Source: JAFDBW01 sp963825575 | GTDB lineage: Bacteria; Desulfobacterota; Desulfuromonadia; Desulfuromonadales; BM103 | NCBI GenBank assembly: GCA_963825575.1 | Contig: CAWGUB010000019.1 | Coordinates: 114,848 to 178,847, forward strand | Direction: 5' to 3' | Length of the DNA stretch: 64,000 bases | Part shown: positions 1-7,713 of the stretch, in pieces | How positions within the stretch are numbered: position 1 is the first letter of the stretch | Layout of the letters: each line of letters begins with the position of its first letter | Made by a program: the position numbers and the translations under genes | The notes under the pieces: generated by a model | Told to the model about the DNA's origin: nothing | Databases searched by the model: none | The model's input: the letters and a program-made list of their open reading frames with translations, nothing else

Positions 1-111
1 GATTTCACGCACGGTGTGTTTGCGGTGCTTCAGGTCGAACCAGACGGGCGTGATCCGGTTGCCCGGACCGTGGATGACGCCGACCCGGATATTCGGTTCA
101 CAGGTTTTCAT
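1..111 (-). CDS. 5' end of an unidentified gene downstream of lexA (partial)
   Basis: An open frame on the minus strand begins with ATG at 111 and runs off the left edge of the window, giving 37 residues that begin MKTCEPNIRVGVIHGPGNRI. It starts only 5 bases after the lexA stop codon, so the two are very probably co-transcribed and this gene may be under LexA control. The visible residues have no motif I can assign. In many bacteria the gene after lexA is a damage-response gene such as a translesion polymerase or an accessory factor, but nothing in these 37 residues proves that. The real length and identity need sequence to the left of the window. Confidence 0.55.
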   Translation of the reverse strand, partial: MKTCEPNIRVGVIHGPGNRITPVWFDLKHRKHTVREI

Positions 112-116
112 GATGC

Positions 117-728
117 CTAACCCAGGGGACGACAGAGGCCGGTGACCTTGCCGAGGATTTGCACCTCCGCGTCGCGCTCGCGGTAGATCAATGCCCTCAT
201 ACCGGAGTTTTCCGGCTTCAGGCGAATCTCTTCGCCCTCGCGATAGAATCGTTTGAGAGTTGCTTCATTGTCGATCAGGGCCACCACGATCTCGCCGTTC
301 TCCGCAGAGGGCTGCGGCCGCACCACGACCAGGTCGCCTGGCATGATATGCGCCTCGATCATCGACTCGCCACGAACCCGCAGCAAAAATGAATCCTTGC
401 CTTTAACCAGCGAGCCGTCGACGGCGAGATGTGCCTCGACCTGCTCATCTGTCAACTGCGGCAGGCCGGCCTGCACCGTACCGATCAACGGCAGGGCAAC
501 CGACTCGCTCCGGGACCGGTCCGCCAGGACAATCGAACGGGAGCTGCCGGGACTGCGATTAATCAGCCCTTTGCGCTCCAGCACCTGGAGATGCCGCAAA
601 ACGCCAAGGTTACCGGAGATCTGGAGATGCCGGGCTATTTCCTGCAGGGTCGGCGGATAACCTTTGGCGGCGATATGCCCGGCCAGGAAATCGTAAACCT
701 GCTGTTGACGTGTGGTCAGCTGTGACAT
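117..728 (-). CDS. lexA: LexA repressor of the SOS response
   Basis: 203 residues, the usual LexA length. An N-terminal winged helix-turn-helix domain (about 1-68, with GYPPTLQEIARHL at 23-35) is followed by a S24 peptidase domain. The self-cleavage site Ala87-Gly88 (VQAGLP) is present, as are the catalytic Ser122 (RGESM) and Lys159 (ATLKRF). LexA represses damage-inducible genes and cleaves itself when RecA filaments form on single-stranded DNA. The gene reads leftward and a short unknown gene starts 5 bases after its stop. A palindrome at 760-779, just upstream of the start, is very likely its own operator. The DNA-recognition part of the HTH differs from the E. coli type (ISGNLGVLRHL), consistent with an unusual operator. 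Confidence 0.95.
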   Translation of the reverse strand: MSQLTTRQQQVYDFLAGHIAAKGYPPTLQEIARHLQISGNLGVLRHLQVLERKGLINRSPGSSRSIVLADRSRSESVALPLIGTVQAGLPQLTDEQVEAHLAVDGSLVKGKDSFLLRVRGESMIEAHIMPGDLVVVRPQPSAENGEIVVALIDNEATLKRFYREGEEIRLKPENSGMRALIYRERDAEVQILGKVTGLCRPLG

Positions 729-759
729 GCAAAGGGCTCCACGGACTCTGCCAAATCTT

Positions 760-779
760 TAGTTACTATAAAGTAACTA
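760..779. promoter_or_regulatory. Perfect palindrome, probable LexA operator
   Basis: TAGTTACTATAAAGTAACTA has 8-bp arms that are exact reverse complements around a 4-base centre. It lies 31 bases upstream of the lexA start and about 70 bases upstream of the divergent rhomboid gene. On the minus strand a TTGACT hexamer (797-802) could be the -35 of the lexA promoter, which would place the palindrome over the -10 and start region. Its GTT...AAC half-sites resemble the general layout described for deltaproteobacterial LexA boxes but do not match the E. coli CTGT-N8-ACAG. Autoregulation is inferred from position and symmetry. Confidence 0.65.
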
Positions 780-848
780 TCACGACAAAAGCCGCAAGTC
801 AAGAAAACACAAGGTGACGCAGCGACGACAATTTGCGATGATGGAGAC

Positions 849-1814
849 ATGCCAGAGCCACCCGTTGACATAATTCCGGGGCAACCCGGGGAAGACTGGC
901 GCCCCCTGCCGGTGACTCTTGAAGGGGGGCAGGGAGGAACCCTGTCAAAGCGCCGCATGCGCAGCTGGGCACTGGTCCTGGAAGCTCGCCGAATCCCCTG
1001 CCAGGCCGAACGGCACGGCTTCGGCTGGCAGCTGCTGGTCCCGGCCGGAATGCAGGAGGCGGCTCTCCACGAGTTGCGGCAATACGAAAACGAGAACCGT
1101 GACTGGCCTCCCCCTCCGCCGCAGGGGACGCCCCTGGTTGACAATCGCACTACGACCATCTGGGTGCTGATCGCCATCGGCGCATTCTACAACCTCACCC
1201 TGCACCAGGTTGAGCTGGCCGGGCACCACCCGGTCGACTGGAAAGTCCTCGGCAACGCCCACGCCGGAAAAATCATGGCCGGCCAGTGGTGGCGTCTGAT
1301 CACCGCGCTGACCCTGCACGCCGACTGGCAGCACCTGCTCGGCAACCTGCTGATCGGCGGCATCTTCATCTCCAGGCTCTGCCGTGACCTGCGCTCGGGC
1401 CCGGCATGGCTGCTGCTGCTCGCAGCCGGAGCCCTCGGCAATCTGGCCAACGCCTGGCTGCAGAACCCTGCCCACCGCGCCGTCGGTTCTTCTACGGCGA
1501 TCTTCGGCGCGGTGGGTATTCTTGCCACAATCAGCATGGTGCGCTACCGCCACAACCTGCGCCCGCGGCGCCGCTGGACCCTGCCGGTCGCCGCGGCTCT
1601 CGGCCTGCTGGCCATGCTCGGCGCCGGCGGCGAAAATACCGACCTCGGCGCCCACCTGTTCGGCTTCCTGTTCGGCCTGCCGCTCGGCTTCGGTGCGGAG
1701 CTGTTGATTGAGAAGCGGGGACGGCCCGGCAGGACCTGGAATGCCATCCTCGCCCTGATCGCTGTTGTGGTTGTCACAGGCGCCTGGTGGGCGGCATTAC
1801 AATGGGGGAGCTGA
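849..1814 (+). CDS. Rhomboid family intramembrane serine protease
   Basis: 321 residues. The first 100 or so residues are soluble and Pro/Arg rich. From about 103 there is a run of hydrophobic segments typical of a six- to seven-helix rhomboid core. The catalytic serine is in AVGSSTAIFG (Ser215 of the GxSx motif), the partner histidine in DLGAHLFGF (His269), and the HxxxN motif is HLLGN (162-166). Rhomboids cleave transmembrane helices of substrate proteins within the bilayer; the substrate cannot be told from the sequence. The gene is divergent from lexA with about 120 bases between the starts, so the lexA palindrome might influence both. Confidence is high for the family, low for any specific role. 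Confidence 0.9.
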   Translation: MPEPPVDIIPGQPGEDWRPLPVTLEGGQGGTLSKRRMRSWALVLEARRIPCQAERHGFGWQLLVPAGMQEAALHELRQYENENRDWPPPPPQGTPLVDNRTTTIWVLIAIGAFYNLTLHQVELAGHHPVDWKVLGNAHAGKIMAGQWWRLITALTLHADWQHLLGNLLIGGIFISRLCRDLRSGPAWLLLLAAGALGNLANAWLQNPAHRAVGSSTAIFGAVGILATISMVRYRHNLRPRRRWTLPVAAALGLLAMLGAGGENTDLGAHLFGFLFGLPLGFGAELLIEKRGRPGRTWNAILALIAVVVVTGAWWAALQWGS

Positions 1815-1874
1815 GGTTGACGTGGCGGCAATAGAGGTTATTGTTCTAATATCCTGAAGCAGGAGACACTCGAC

Positions 1875-2681
1875 ATGAAAAACTGGCCATTCCGGATCGG
1901 ATTTATCGTTATCGGCATCATCCTCGCGGTTGCCTGGTGGCTCTATTACCAGCCGGAGCCGTCGACCATGACCGGGACGATGACGCCACCACCAAGCGTT
2001 GTGCCACCGGCAAAACCGGTGATTGAACATCCGGTCGCCCAGACTCCGGAAGAACTTGAAGCCGCGGCCCCGGTCCTCGACCCTGAACAACCCCTGCCGG
2101 AACTAAAGGAGAGCGATGCGCCGATGGCCGAGATTCTGGCCAGGCTCTTCGCCGACCAGAAACTCGACCGGTTCTTTGTTCTCGAACACTTCATCGAACG
2201 CTTCGTGGTCATGGTCGACAATCTGCCCCGACCGCAGCTGCCAAAAGCCCACCGGCCAATCAGGCAGATTCCGGGGGCGTTCCTCGCCGATGGCGAAAGG
2301 GGCCAGCTGGCGATCGACCCTGCCAACTACCAGCGTTACACGCCGCTGGTGAAAATGCTGGCCGCTCTCGATACCCGGCAGACCGTCGCCGTCTACAAAC
2401 GTCTCTACCCGCTCTTCCAGGAGGCCTACGAGAGCCTCGGTTATCCCGACGCCTACTTCAACGACCGGTTGATCGAAGTCATCGACCACCTGCTCGCCGC
2501 ACCGCAGGTGGTCGGCCCGATTTACCTGGTACAACCAAAGGCCCTCTACCTTTTCGCAGACCCTGACATGGAGGCCCTTTCGGCCGGGCGCAAGATCCTG
2601 ATCCGCTGCGGCCCGGAGAATACGATTCGGATCAAGTCGATCCTGCATGACTACCGCCGGGAGCTGGCTGCCGACAGCTGA
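1875..2681 (+). CDS. DUF3014 family membrane-anchored protein
   Basis: 268 residues. A single N-terminal transmembrane segment (about 7-25) is followed by a Pro/Thr-rich linker (27-60) and a globular domain from about 75, beginning LPELKESDAPMAEIL, which I recognise as the DUF3014 family. The bulk should lie in the periplasm. No enzymatic motif is visible and the family has no assigned function that I know of. The stop codon overlaps the start of the following TSUP gene (TGATGG at 2679-2684), so the two are translationally coupled and probably co-expressed. The family call is from conserved sequence impression and not from a search. Confidence 0.75.
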   Translation: MKNWPFRIGFIVIGIILAVAWWLYYQPEPSTMTGTMTPPPSVVPPAKPVIEHPVAQTPEELEAAAPVLDPEQPLPELKESDAPMAEILARLFADQKLDRFFVLEHFIERFVVMVDNLPRPQLPKAHRPIRQIPGAFLADGERGQLAIDPANYQRYTPLVKMLAALDTRQTVAVYKRLYPLFQEAYESLGYPDAYFNDRLIEVIDHLLAAPQVVGPIYLVQPKALYLFADPDMEALSAGRKILIRCGPENTIRIKSILHDYRRELAADS

Positions 2682-3397
2682 TGGACAATCTCTTCCTGAT
2701 TGTTGCCGCATTCCTCTCCTCATCCTTGACTGCCGTGCTCGGGCTCGGCGGCGGTATGCTGCTGATTTCAGTCATGAGCATATTCCTGCCCCCTGCCGCG
2801 ATCGTTCCGGTCCACGGCGTGGTCCAGTTTGCCAGTAATGCCAGTCGCGGCGCCTTCTCAGCGAAAGATATCCGCCGGGACATCCTCTGGCCATTCCTGG
2901 CCGGCTGCCTGATCGGAGCCCTGGCCGGTTCCCGGGTGGTGCTCAAAGTCCCCACCGAGTTCCTTCCCCTGCCCCTGGGGATCTTTATCCTGGCCATGAC
3001 CTGGCTGCCACAGATCAAGAAAAAGCTCTGGTTTCCCGGCCGGTTCTTGAGCCTCGGCTTCGTCCAGGCTTTCCTGACCCTGTTCGTCGGCGCGACCGGC
3101 CCCCTGAATATGCCCTTCCTGGTCCGTGCCGGCCTCAGTCGCGATCAACTGGTGGTCACCGGTGCGGCCTTCATGACCATCGTCCACCTGGTCAAAATCA
3201 TCACCTTCGGCCTGCTCGGTTTCGCCTTTGGCCCCTACCTGGCCCTCATGCTCCTGATGATCCTCGCCGTCATCTCCGGCTCCTATGCCGGCACCAGGCT
3301 CCGGCACCAGGTCCCGGAGCAGTTTTTTCTCCGGGCTTTCAAGCTGCTCATCACTCTGCTTGCCATGCGCATGATCTTCAAGGTGTTGCTGCCCTGA
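2681..3397 (+). CDS. TSUP family membrane permease (TauE/SafE-like)
   Basis: 238 residues, almost entirely hydrophobic, with about seven to eight predicted transmembrane helices. The glycine-rich N-terminus (AVLGLGGGMLLISVMS) and an internal repeat around 125-140 (FVGATGPLNMPFLVRAG) follow the two-fold repeat of the sulfite exporter TauE/SafE (TSUP) family. Members move sulfur-containing organic anions or inorganic ions across the inner membrane; the substrate here is unknown. The gene overlaps the stop of the DUF3014 gene by one base, which suggests a two-gene operon linking this permease to a periplasmic partner. Confidence 0.85.
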   Translation: MDNLFLIVAAFLSSSLTAVLGLGGGMLLISVMSIFLPPAAIVPVHGVVQFASNASRGAFSAKDIRRDILWPFLAGCLIGALAGSRVVLKVPTEFLPLPLGIFILAMTWLPQIKKKLWFPGRFLSLGFVQAFLTLFVGATGPLNMPFLVRAGLSRDQLVVTGAAFMTIVHLVKIITFGLLGFAFGPYLALMLLMILAVISGSYAGTRLRHQVPEQFFLRAFKLLITLLAMRMIFKVLLP

Positions 3398-3482
3398 CCT
3401 TTATTCTCGGTCTTGCGCCATTGCTTCTCTTAAGGTTATGCTCAAAGGCAGCACTGTCGTTTCTCTTTGCAAGGACCTTGTC

Positions 3483-3737
3483 ATGGACATTTTCACCAGG
3501 CTGGCCGAAGTCACGCGCCGCGAAAACAGTGAGGGCGACCTGCCGGACTTTATCGTGCCGCTGTTGCTCAAGGTCGCGGACAACCCGTCCAGGTTCGCCG
3601 GCCGCGAAGAGCTGATCGCCGAGTTGGTGATGCGGGTTGAGCAATACGAAACCTGGTCAGAGATGTGTTGTGAAAAACAGGGTTTCAGCCTCGAGGACAT
3701 CCACCGCACCCTTGATCGCCTCAAAGTCAGATATTGA
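3483..3737 (+). CDS. Small conserved-looking hypothetical protein, 84 aa
   Basis: 84 residues starting MDIFTRLAEVTRRENSEGDL. The start at 3483 is preferred over an upstream ATG at 3438 because an AAGGA ribosome binding site lies about 7 bases before it. The protein is predicted to be mostly helical, charged and cytoplasmic, with one CC pair (EMCCEKQGF). I do not recognise the family. Its stop codon overlaps the TTG that begins the next methyltransferase frame, so the two are probably translated together and the small protein may act with the methyltransferase. Confidence 0.6.
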   Translation: MDIFTRLAEVTRRENSEGDLPDFIVPLLLKVADNPSRFAGREELIAELVMRVEQYETWSEMCCEKQGFSLEDIHRTLDRLKVRY

Positions 3738-4675
3738 ATCTCCTTGCCGACGAACCGTCGCCTGCAGGCCCCATGCAGATTGTCCGCGATGAAATAGCCC
3801 GGCGCCCGTCACGCTCCGGCGAGGCGAGGCGTCTTTTCCACGGCCGCGGGCACTGCTTTGCCGGCTACAAGGATCTGGTGATCGACTCCTTCCCGCCGGT
3901 GATCATGGTCACTCTCTACGAACAACGGCCGCAGGCCTGGCTGGACGAACTGACCCGTCTGCTCGACACGACACTGCCTGACAAGCCCGAGACCATCTTC
4001 CTGCAGGAGCGCTTCCTGCCCGGCGAGCCGGGCCGGTTGCTCAGGGGGAGTCTGCCGGATAACCCGGTCGCCGTGGAGGCAGGGCTCTGCTACCGGTTAC
4101 GCCTCGGCGAGGCCAGAAATATCGGGTTCTTCCCGGACATGGCCATCGGCCGCAAGCTGGTCCGGGAACGTAGCACGGCCAAAAAGGTCCTCAACCTGTT
4201 CGCATACAGCTGCGGTTTTTCCGTCGCCGCCCTGGCCGGCGGGGCGAGCCAGGTTGTCAACCTCGACATGAATCGCGGCGCCCTCGAGCTCGGCAAGCTC
4301 AACCACCGGCTCAACCATATCGAGCTGCGCCGGGCCAGCTTCCTGCCCCTGGAGTTCTTTCGCAGCCTCGGCAGGCTTCGCAAGCTCGGCCCTTTCGATC
4401 TGGTGATCTGCGATCCGCCTGCCTCCCAGGGGAAGAGTTTTAATGCCGAGAGCCACTGGCCGAAACTGGTGCGCAGTTTACCCGCACTGACTGCCCCCGG
4501 CGGAGAGGTCCTCGCCTGCCTCAACTCGCCTCGTCACGGACCTGAATACCTCGATGACCTCTTTGCTCAACACATTCCGGGTGCCGAACGGGTCGGCTTG
4601 TTCACACCAGGAGATAATTTCCCGGAAGCTGATCCCGTAGGCGGGGTATCCCTGCATCTTTATCACTTACCTTGA
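3734..4675 (+). CDS. Class I SAM-dependent methyltransferase (RlmI/RlmK-like fold)
   Basis: Up to 313 residues. The central and C-terminal part is a Rossmann methyltransferase: motif I is VLNLFAYSCGFSVAAL (about 153-168), an acidic residue follows in VVNLDMNRGAL, and the catalytic-type motif is VICDPPASQGKSF. This resembles the SAM domain of 23S rRNA m5C methyltransferases such as RlmI, but the N-terminal PUA domain of that family is absent, so the substrate is uncertain. The start is uncertain: TTG at 3734 overlaps the previous stop; an in-frame ATG at 3772 has no better ribosome binding site. A structured repeat begins about 50 bases after the stop. Confidence 0.8.
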   Translation: MNLLADEPSPAGPMQIVRDEIARRPSRSGEARRLFHGRGHCFAGYKDLVIDSFPPVIMVTLYEQRPQAWLDELTRLLDTTLPDKPETIFLQERFLPGEPGRLLRGSLPDNPVAVEAGLCYRLRLGEARNIGFFPDMAIGRKLVRERSTAKKVLNLFAYSCGFSVAALAGGASQVVNLDMNRGALELGKLNHRLNHIELRRASFLPLEFFRSLGRLRKLGPFDLVICDPPASQGKSFNAESHWPKLVRSLPALTAPGGEVLACLNSPRHGPEYLDDLFAQHIPGAERVGLFTPGDNFPEADPVGGVSLHLYHLP

Positions 4676-4723
4676 GTCTGCTCAGATCATTAGAGCCGGG
4701 GGTGTTTTAAGATTCAAAAGCAG

Positions 4724-5129
4724 AACCGGCGGGTCGCGTCCCGCCAGCGCCTTACTCTTTTGCTGGCCCAAAAGAGTAAGCAGAAAAGGGCCTGCGCTGC
4801 GCTGGGCATGTCTGGTTCGTCAAGGCGGCAACCTCAATCGGGAGTGTTCTTATCGATCAACGGCCCAGCTTTCCCCCGTAGGTGACGAGGCTCTTGTGAG
4901 CCTCTCCTTCTCTGGAGAATTGCAACGGTCGTCATGGTTTCAAGCTTTTCCCCTGTAAGTCACACTGAAAAGAAGGCCCCCCTGTAACGGGCCGACTTAT
5001 TAAGATCCGTCGTTATTTGATTTCTCAGAAAACTGGCAAAGGAGATGCCCTCCGCAAGGAGAAGGCACTTTTGCATACTTTTGTTGCCGGACAAAAGTAT
5101 GGCGTCGGGCGGGACGCGACCCGCCGGTT
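4724..5129. repeat. Structured dispersed repeat, copy 1 (two inverted units, tail to tail)
   Basis: The intergenic stretch 4676-5285 is filled largely by this element. Left end: a GC hairpin GGCGGGTCGCGTCCCGCC at 4728-4745, then CTTACTCTTTT/AAAAGAGTAAG at 4751-4780, then a core GCAGAAAAGGGCCTGCGC. Right end, in inverted orientation: CATACTTTTGT/ACAAAAGTATG, then the inverted GC hairpin at 5108-5125, so the outer 22 bases are inverted repeats. Internal hairpins include GAGGCTCTTGTGAGCCTC and a GGCCC..GGGCC stem near 4977. No credible protein is encoded; small open frames here are by-products of the repeat. Confidence 0.85.
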
Positions 5130-5285
5130 CTGATTTTCGTTTTTAATTATAAACGCACCTGCCGAACGCAATCGGCAAACAAAAGACAGCCACCTCTGAA
5201 CATCCCTCTTGTTAACCTTATTTTTCCCCACTAATTATGTTAATCTGGGCTCCTCGAATATCCCAACAAGGATGATGCACCAGAG

Positions 5286-6125
5286 ATGGCGACAAAAATC
5301 CCCCGCTCAGCACCTCTCGTCAAAAAGACTTACTCTCTGCTCCTGCTCTTATTCCTGCTCTCGGCCTGTTCATCGCCATCGACACCGGTGAAGAAGCAGG
5401 CACCGCAACCTGTCGCGAAAGACCCGATCGCTGCACTATTGGACGAAGCCCCTGACGACCAACAGCCAGACACCCCCCTGCAGAAGATGGGCTACTCGAT
5501 CCAGGTCGGAGCTTTCACCAACCTCGACAACGCAGTGCGCCTGGAGCAGCTCCTCGAATCCCGTGGCATTGATGCCTACTACTTTCGCCATGAATCCGGT
5601 CTCTACAAGGTCCGCTTCGGCAACCACGCCACCTACCAGCCGGCGCGCAGTGAGGCGGAACGCCTGCAGGCACAGGGGTTGATCGACAATTTTTTTATCG
5701 TCTTTCCGGAAGACTACACTGCGGCACGGATCCAGAAGTCCGGCAAGGGCGATCTACGCAGCGAACTGGTCAATACCGCCAAACGCTTCATCGGCATCCC
5801 CTATCGCTGGGGCGGCACCACGGCCAAAAACGGTTTTGACTGCAGCGGCCTGACCATGGTCTCCTACCGCCTCAACGGCCTCAATCTGCCACGGGTCTCG
5901 CGCAGCCAGTACAAAGCCGGCAAGTGGGTTGCCAAATCGGAACTGCGCCCCGGCGACCTGGTCTTCTTCGCCACCAAGGGGGGCAAGCGGGTAACACACG
6001 TCGGCATGTATGCCGGCAACGGTGAATTCATTCACGCTCCGCGCACCGGCAAAAACGTCCGCATGGAAAAACTCTCGAATAAATTCTTTGCTAAAACCTA
6101 CGTTGGCGGCAGAACCTATTTGTGA
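5286..6125 (+). CDS. Lipoprotein with SPOR and NlpC/P60 domains (peptidoglycan hydrolase)
   Basis: 279 residues. A signal sequence ends in the lipobox LLSAC with Cys28, so it is probably a lipoprotein. A SPOR domain (about 68-140, GYSIQVGAFTNLDNA) should bind denuded peptidoglycan, and the C-terminal NlpC/P60 domain (about 158-275) should cleave peptide cross-bridges. The catalytic triad is visible as Cys186 (FDCSGL), His238 (THVGMY) and His250 (FIHAP). Such proteins act in the periplasm during wall remodelling and division. The start at 5286 puts a basic N-terminus before the hydrophobic segment; a second in-frame start is not evident. The upstream region holds repeat copy 1. Confidence 0.92.
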   Translation: MATKIPRSAPLVKKTYSLLLLLFLLSACSSPSTPVKKQAPQPVAKDPIAALLDEAPDDQQPDTPLQKMGYSIQVGAFTNLDNAVRLEQLLESRGIDAYYFRHESGLYKVRFGNHATYQPARSEAERLQAQGLIDNFFIVFPEDYTAARIQKSGKGDLRSELVNTAKRFIGIPYRWGGTTAKNGFDCSGLTMVSYRLNGLNLPRVSRSQYKAGKWVAKSELRPGDLVFFATKGGKRVTHVGMYAGNGEFIHAPRTGKNVRMEKLSNKFFAKTYVGGRTYL

Positions 6126-6246
6126 AAAGGGAAACGTAAAAAGTGAAAAGCCCCTCTCACCATGACCAATTGCTTATTCGCGTCCCGCGTCCCGCGTCCC
6201 ACGTTCCGGCTTTTCCGCGCCTCGCACCTCGCGCAGTGGGGGGCTG

Positions 6247-7617
6247 ATGTCCCAACACGTGTCCCGCACCGCGACGCTCATGGTCGTCTGCACCGCCCAT
6301 TTCCTCATGCCCTTCATGATGTCGGCGGTCGGCGTGGCGCTGCCGGCGATCGGCCGCGACTTCAATGCCAGCGCCATGCAGCTTGGTCTGGTGGAAACCA
6401 CTTACGTCCTCTCCGCCTCGATCTTTTTGCTGGCCATGGGCCGTATGGGCGATATCCATGGCCGCCGCAAGGTCTTCCAGTACGGCATCGTCGCCTTCAC
6501 TGTCGCCGGCGGGCTGCTCTCCCAGGCCTGGTCGATCGAGTCGATGATCGTCATGCGTTTCCTGCAGGGGATGGGCGGATCAATGGTCATGGCAACCACC
6601 TTCGCCATCGTTGTCTCGGTATTTCCGCCCGAAGAACGCGGCAAGGCGCTCGGCATTGCCGTCGCCAGCGTCTATGCCGGCATCTCCTGCGGCCCCTTTT
6701 TCGGCGGCGCCCTGGTCACCGCGTTCGGCTGGCGATCAATCTTCTATCTGGCCGTACCACTCGGCGCGATCACTTTTGCCACCAGCTGCGCCAAGCTGCG
6801 CGGCGAGTGGGCGGAATCCCGCGGCGAACCTTTCGACTGGCGTGGCAGCCTGGTCTACGCCGCGGCCATCCTGATGCTGATCACCGGGGCGTCCAATCTC
6901 GACCAGGGATGGTGGGCCTGGGCTCTGGCTGCGGGGGGAACGGCAGGCCTGATCCATTTCCTGATCCTGGAATCGCGCACCGAATACCCGGTCCTCAACG
7001 TAAACCTTCTGCGCAACAACCGCGTCTTCGCCTTCTCCAACCTGGCCGCCCTGCTCAACTACGCGGCAACCTTCGGCGTCACCTTTTTCCTGAGCCTCTA
7101 CCTGCAGTACGTCAAAGGGCTCAACCCGCGCGAAGCAGGGACCATCCTGATTCTCCAACCGATCATCCAGACGGTCTTTTCACCTTTGTGCGGCCGACTT
7201 GCCGACCGCTTCTCCGCACCAGCTGTTGCAACGATCGGCATGGGCCTCTGCGCAACCGGCCTCGGCATTGCTGCGACCATCGGCGCGACCACGCCAATCT
7301 CCCTGGTCCTGGCGACCCTGGTGACTCTCGGTCTCGGCTTTGCCCTCTTCTCATCGCCAAACATCAGCGTCATCATGGGCAGCATCCCGACCCGCTACCT
7401 CGGTGTCGCCTCGGGACTCAACAGCACCATGCGCACCCTGGGCATGATGGCCAGTATGACGGTCATCACTATAATCTTTTCCATCTTCATGGGCGGACAG
7501 GCCGTCACTCCACAAACCCAGGGACAATTCCTCGACAGTATGCGGGCCTCTCTGCTGACCTTCTCGGCATTGTGCATCATCGGTATTTTTTTCTCGCTCG
7601 GCCGAATTCGCAAATAA
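6247..7617 (+). CDS. MFS drug efflux permease, DHA2 (14-helix) type
   Basis: 456 residues with about 14 hydrophobic segments, as in the DHA2 drug:H+ antiporter family (EmrB/QacA-like). Family motifs are present: the loop 2-3 motif A as GRMGDIHGRRKVF (about 65-77) and a motif C-like stretch YAGISCGPFFGGAL. It should export lipophilic compounds using the proton gradient, though the substrate is unknown. The ATG at 6247 follows a GGGGG ribosome binding site. No membrane-fusion partner is adjacent, so it probably works alone. Just upstream, 6180-6205 contains a short tandem repetition of GCGTCCC with no clear function. Confidence 0.9.
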   Translation: MSQHVSRTATLMVVCTAHFLMPFMMSAVGVALPAIGRDFNASAMQLGLVETTYVLSASIFLLAMGRMGDIHGRRKVFQYGIVAFTVAGGLLSQAWSIESMIVMRFLQGMGGSMVMATTFAIVVSVFPPEERGKALGIAVASVYAGISCGPFFGGALVTAFGWRSIFYLAVPLGAITFATSCAKLRGEWAESRGEPFDWRGSLVYAAAILMLITGASNLDQGWWAWALAAGGTAGLIHFLILESRTEYPVLNVNLLRNNRVFAFSNLAALLNYAATFGVTFFLSLYLQYVKGLNPREAGTILILQPIIQTVFSPLCGRLADRFSAPAVATIGMGLCATGLGIAATIGATTPISLVLATLVTLGLGFALFSSPNISVIMGSIPTRYLGVASGLNSTMRTLGMMASMTVITIIFSIFMGGQAVTPQTQGQFLDSMRASLLTFSALCIIGIFFSLGRIRK

Positions 7618-7713
7618 AATCCACGAGGCAGGTTCCATTCCGGCCTTCAGGAAAATTCGTGCCACCCGTGTTAAGATTAAAAGCACGTCCGGCGAAACTT
7701 ACCTGGAGATATT

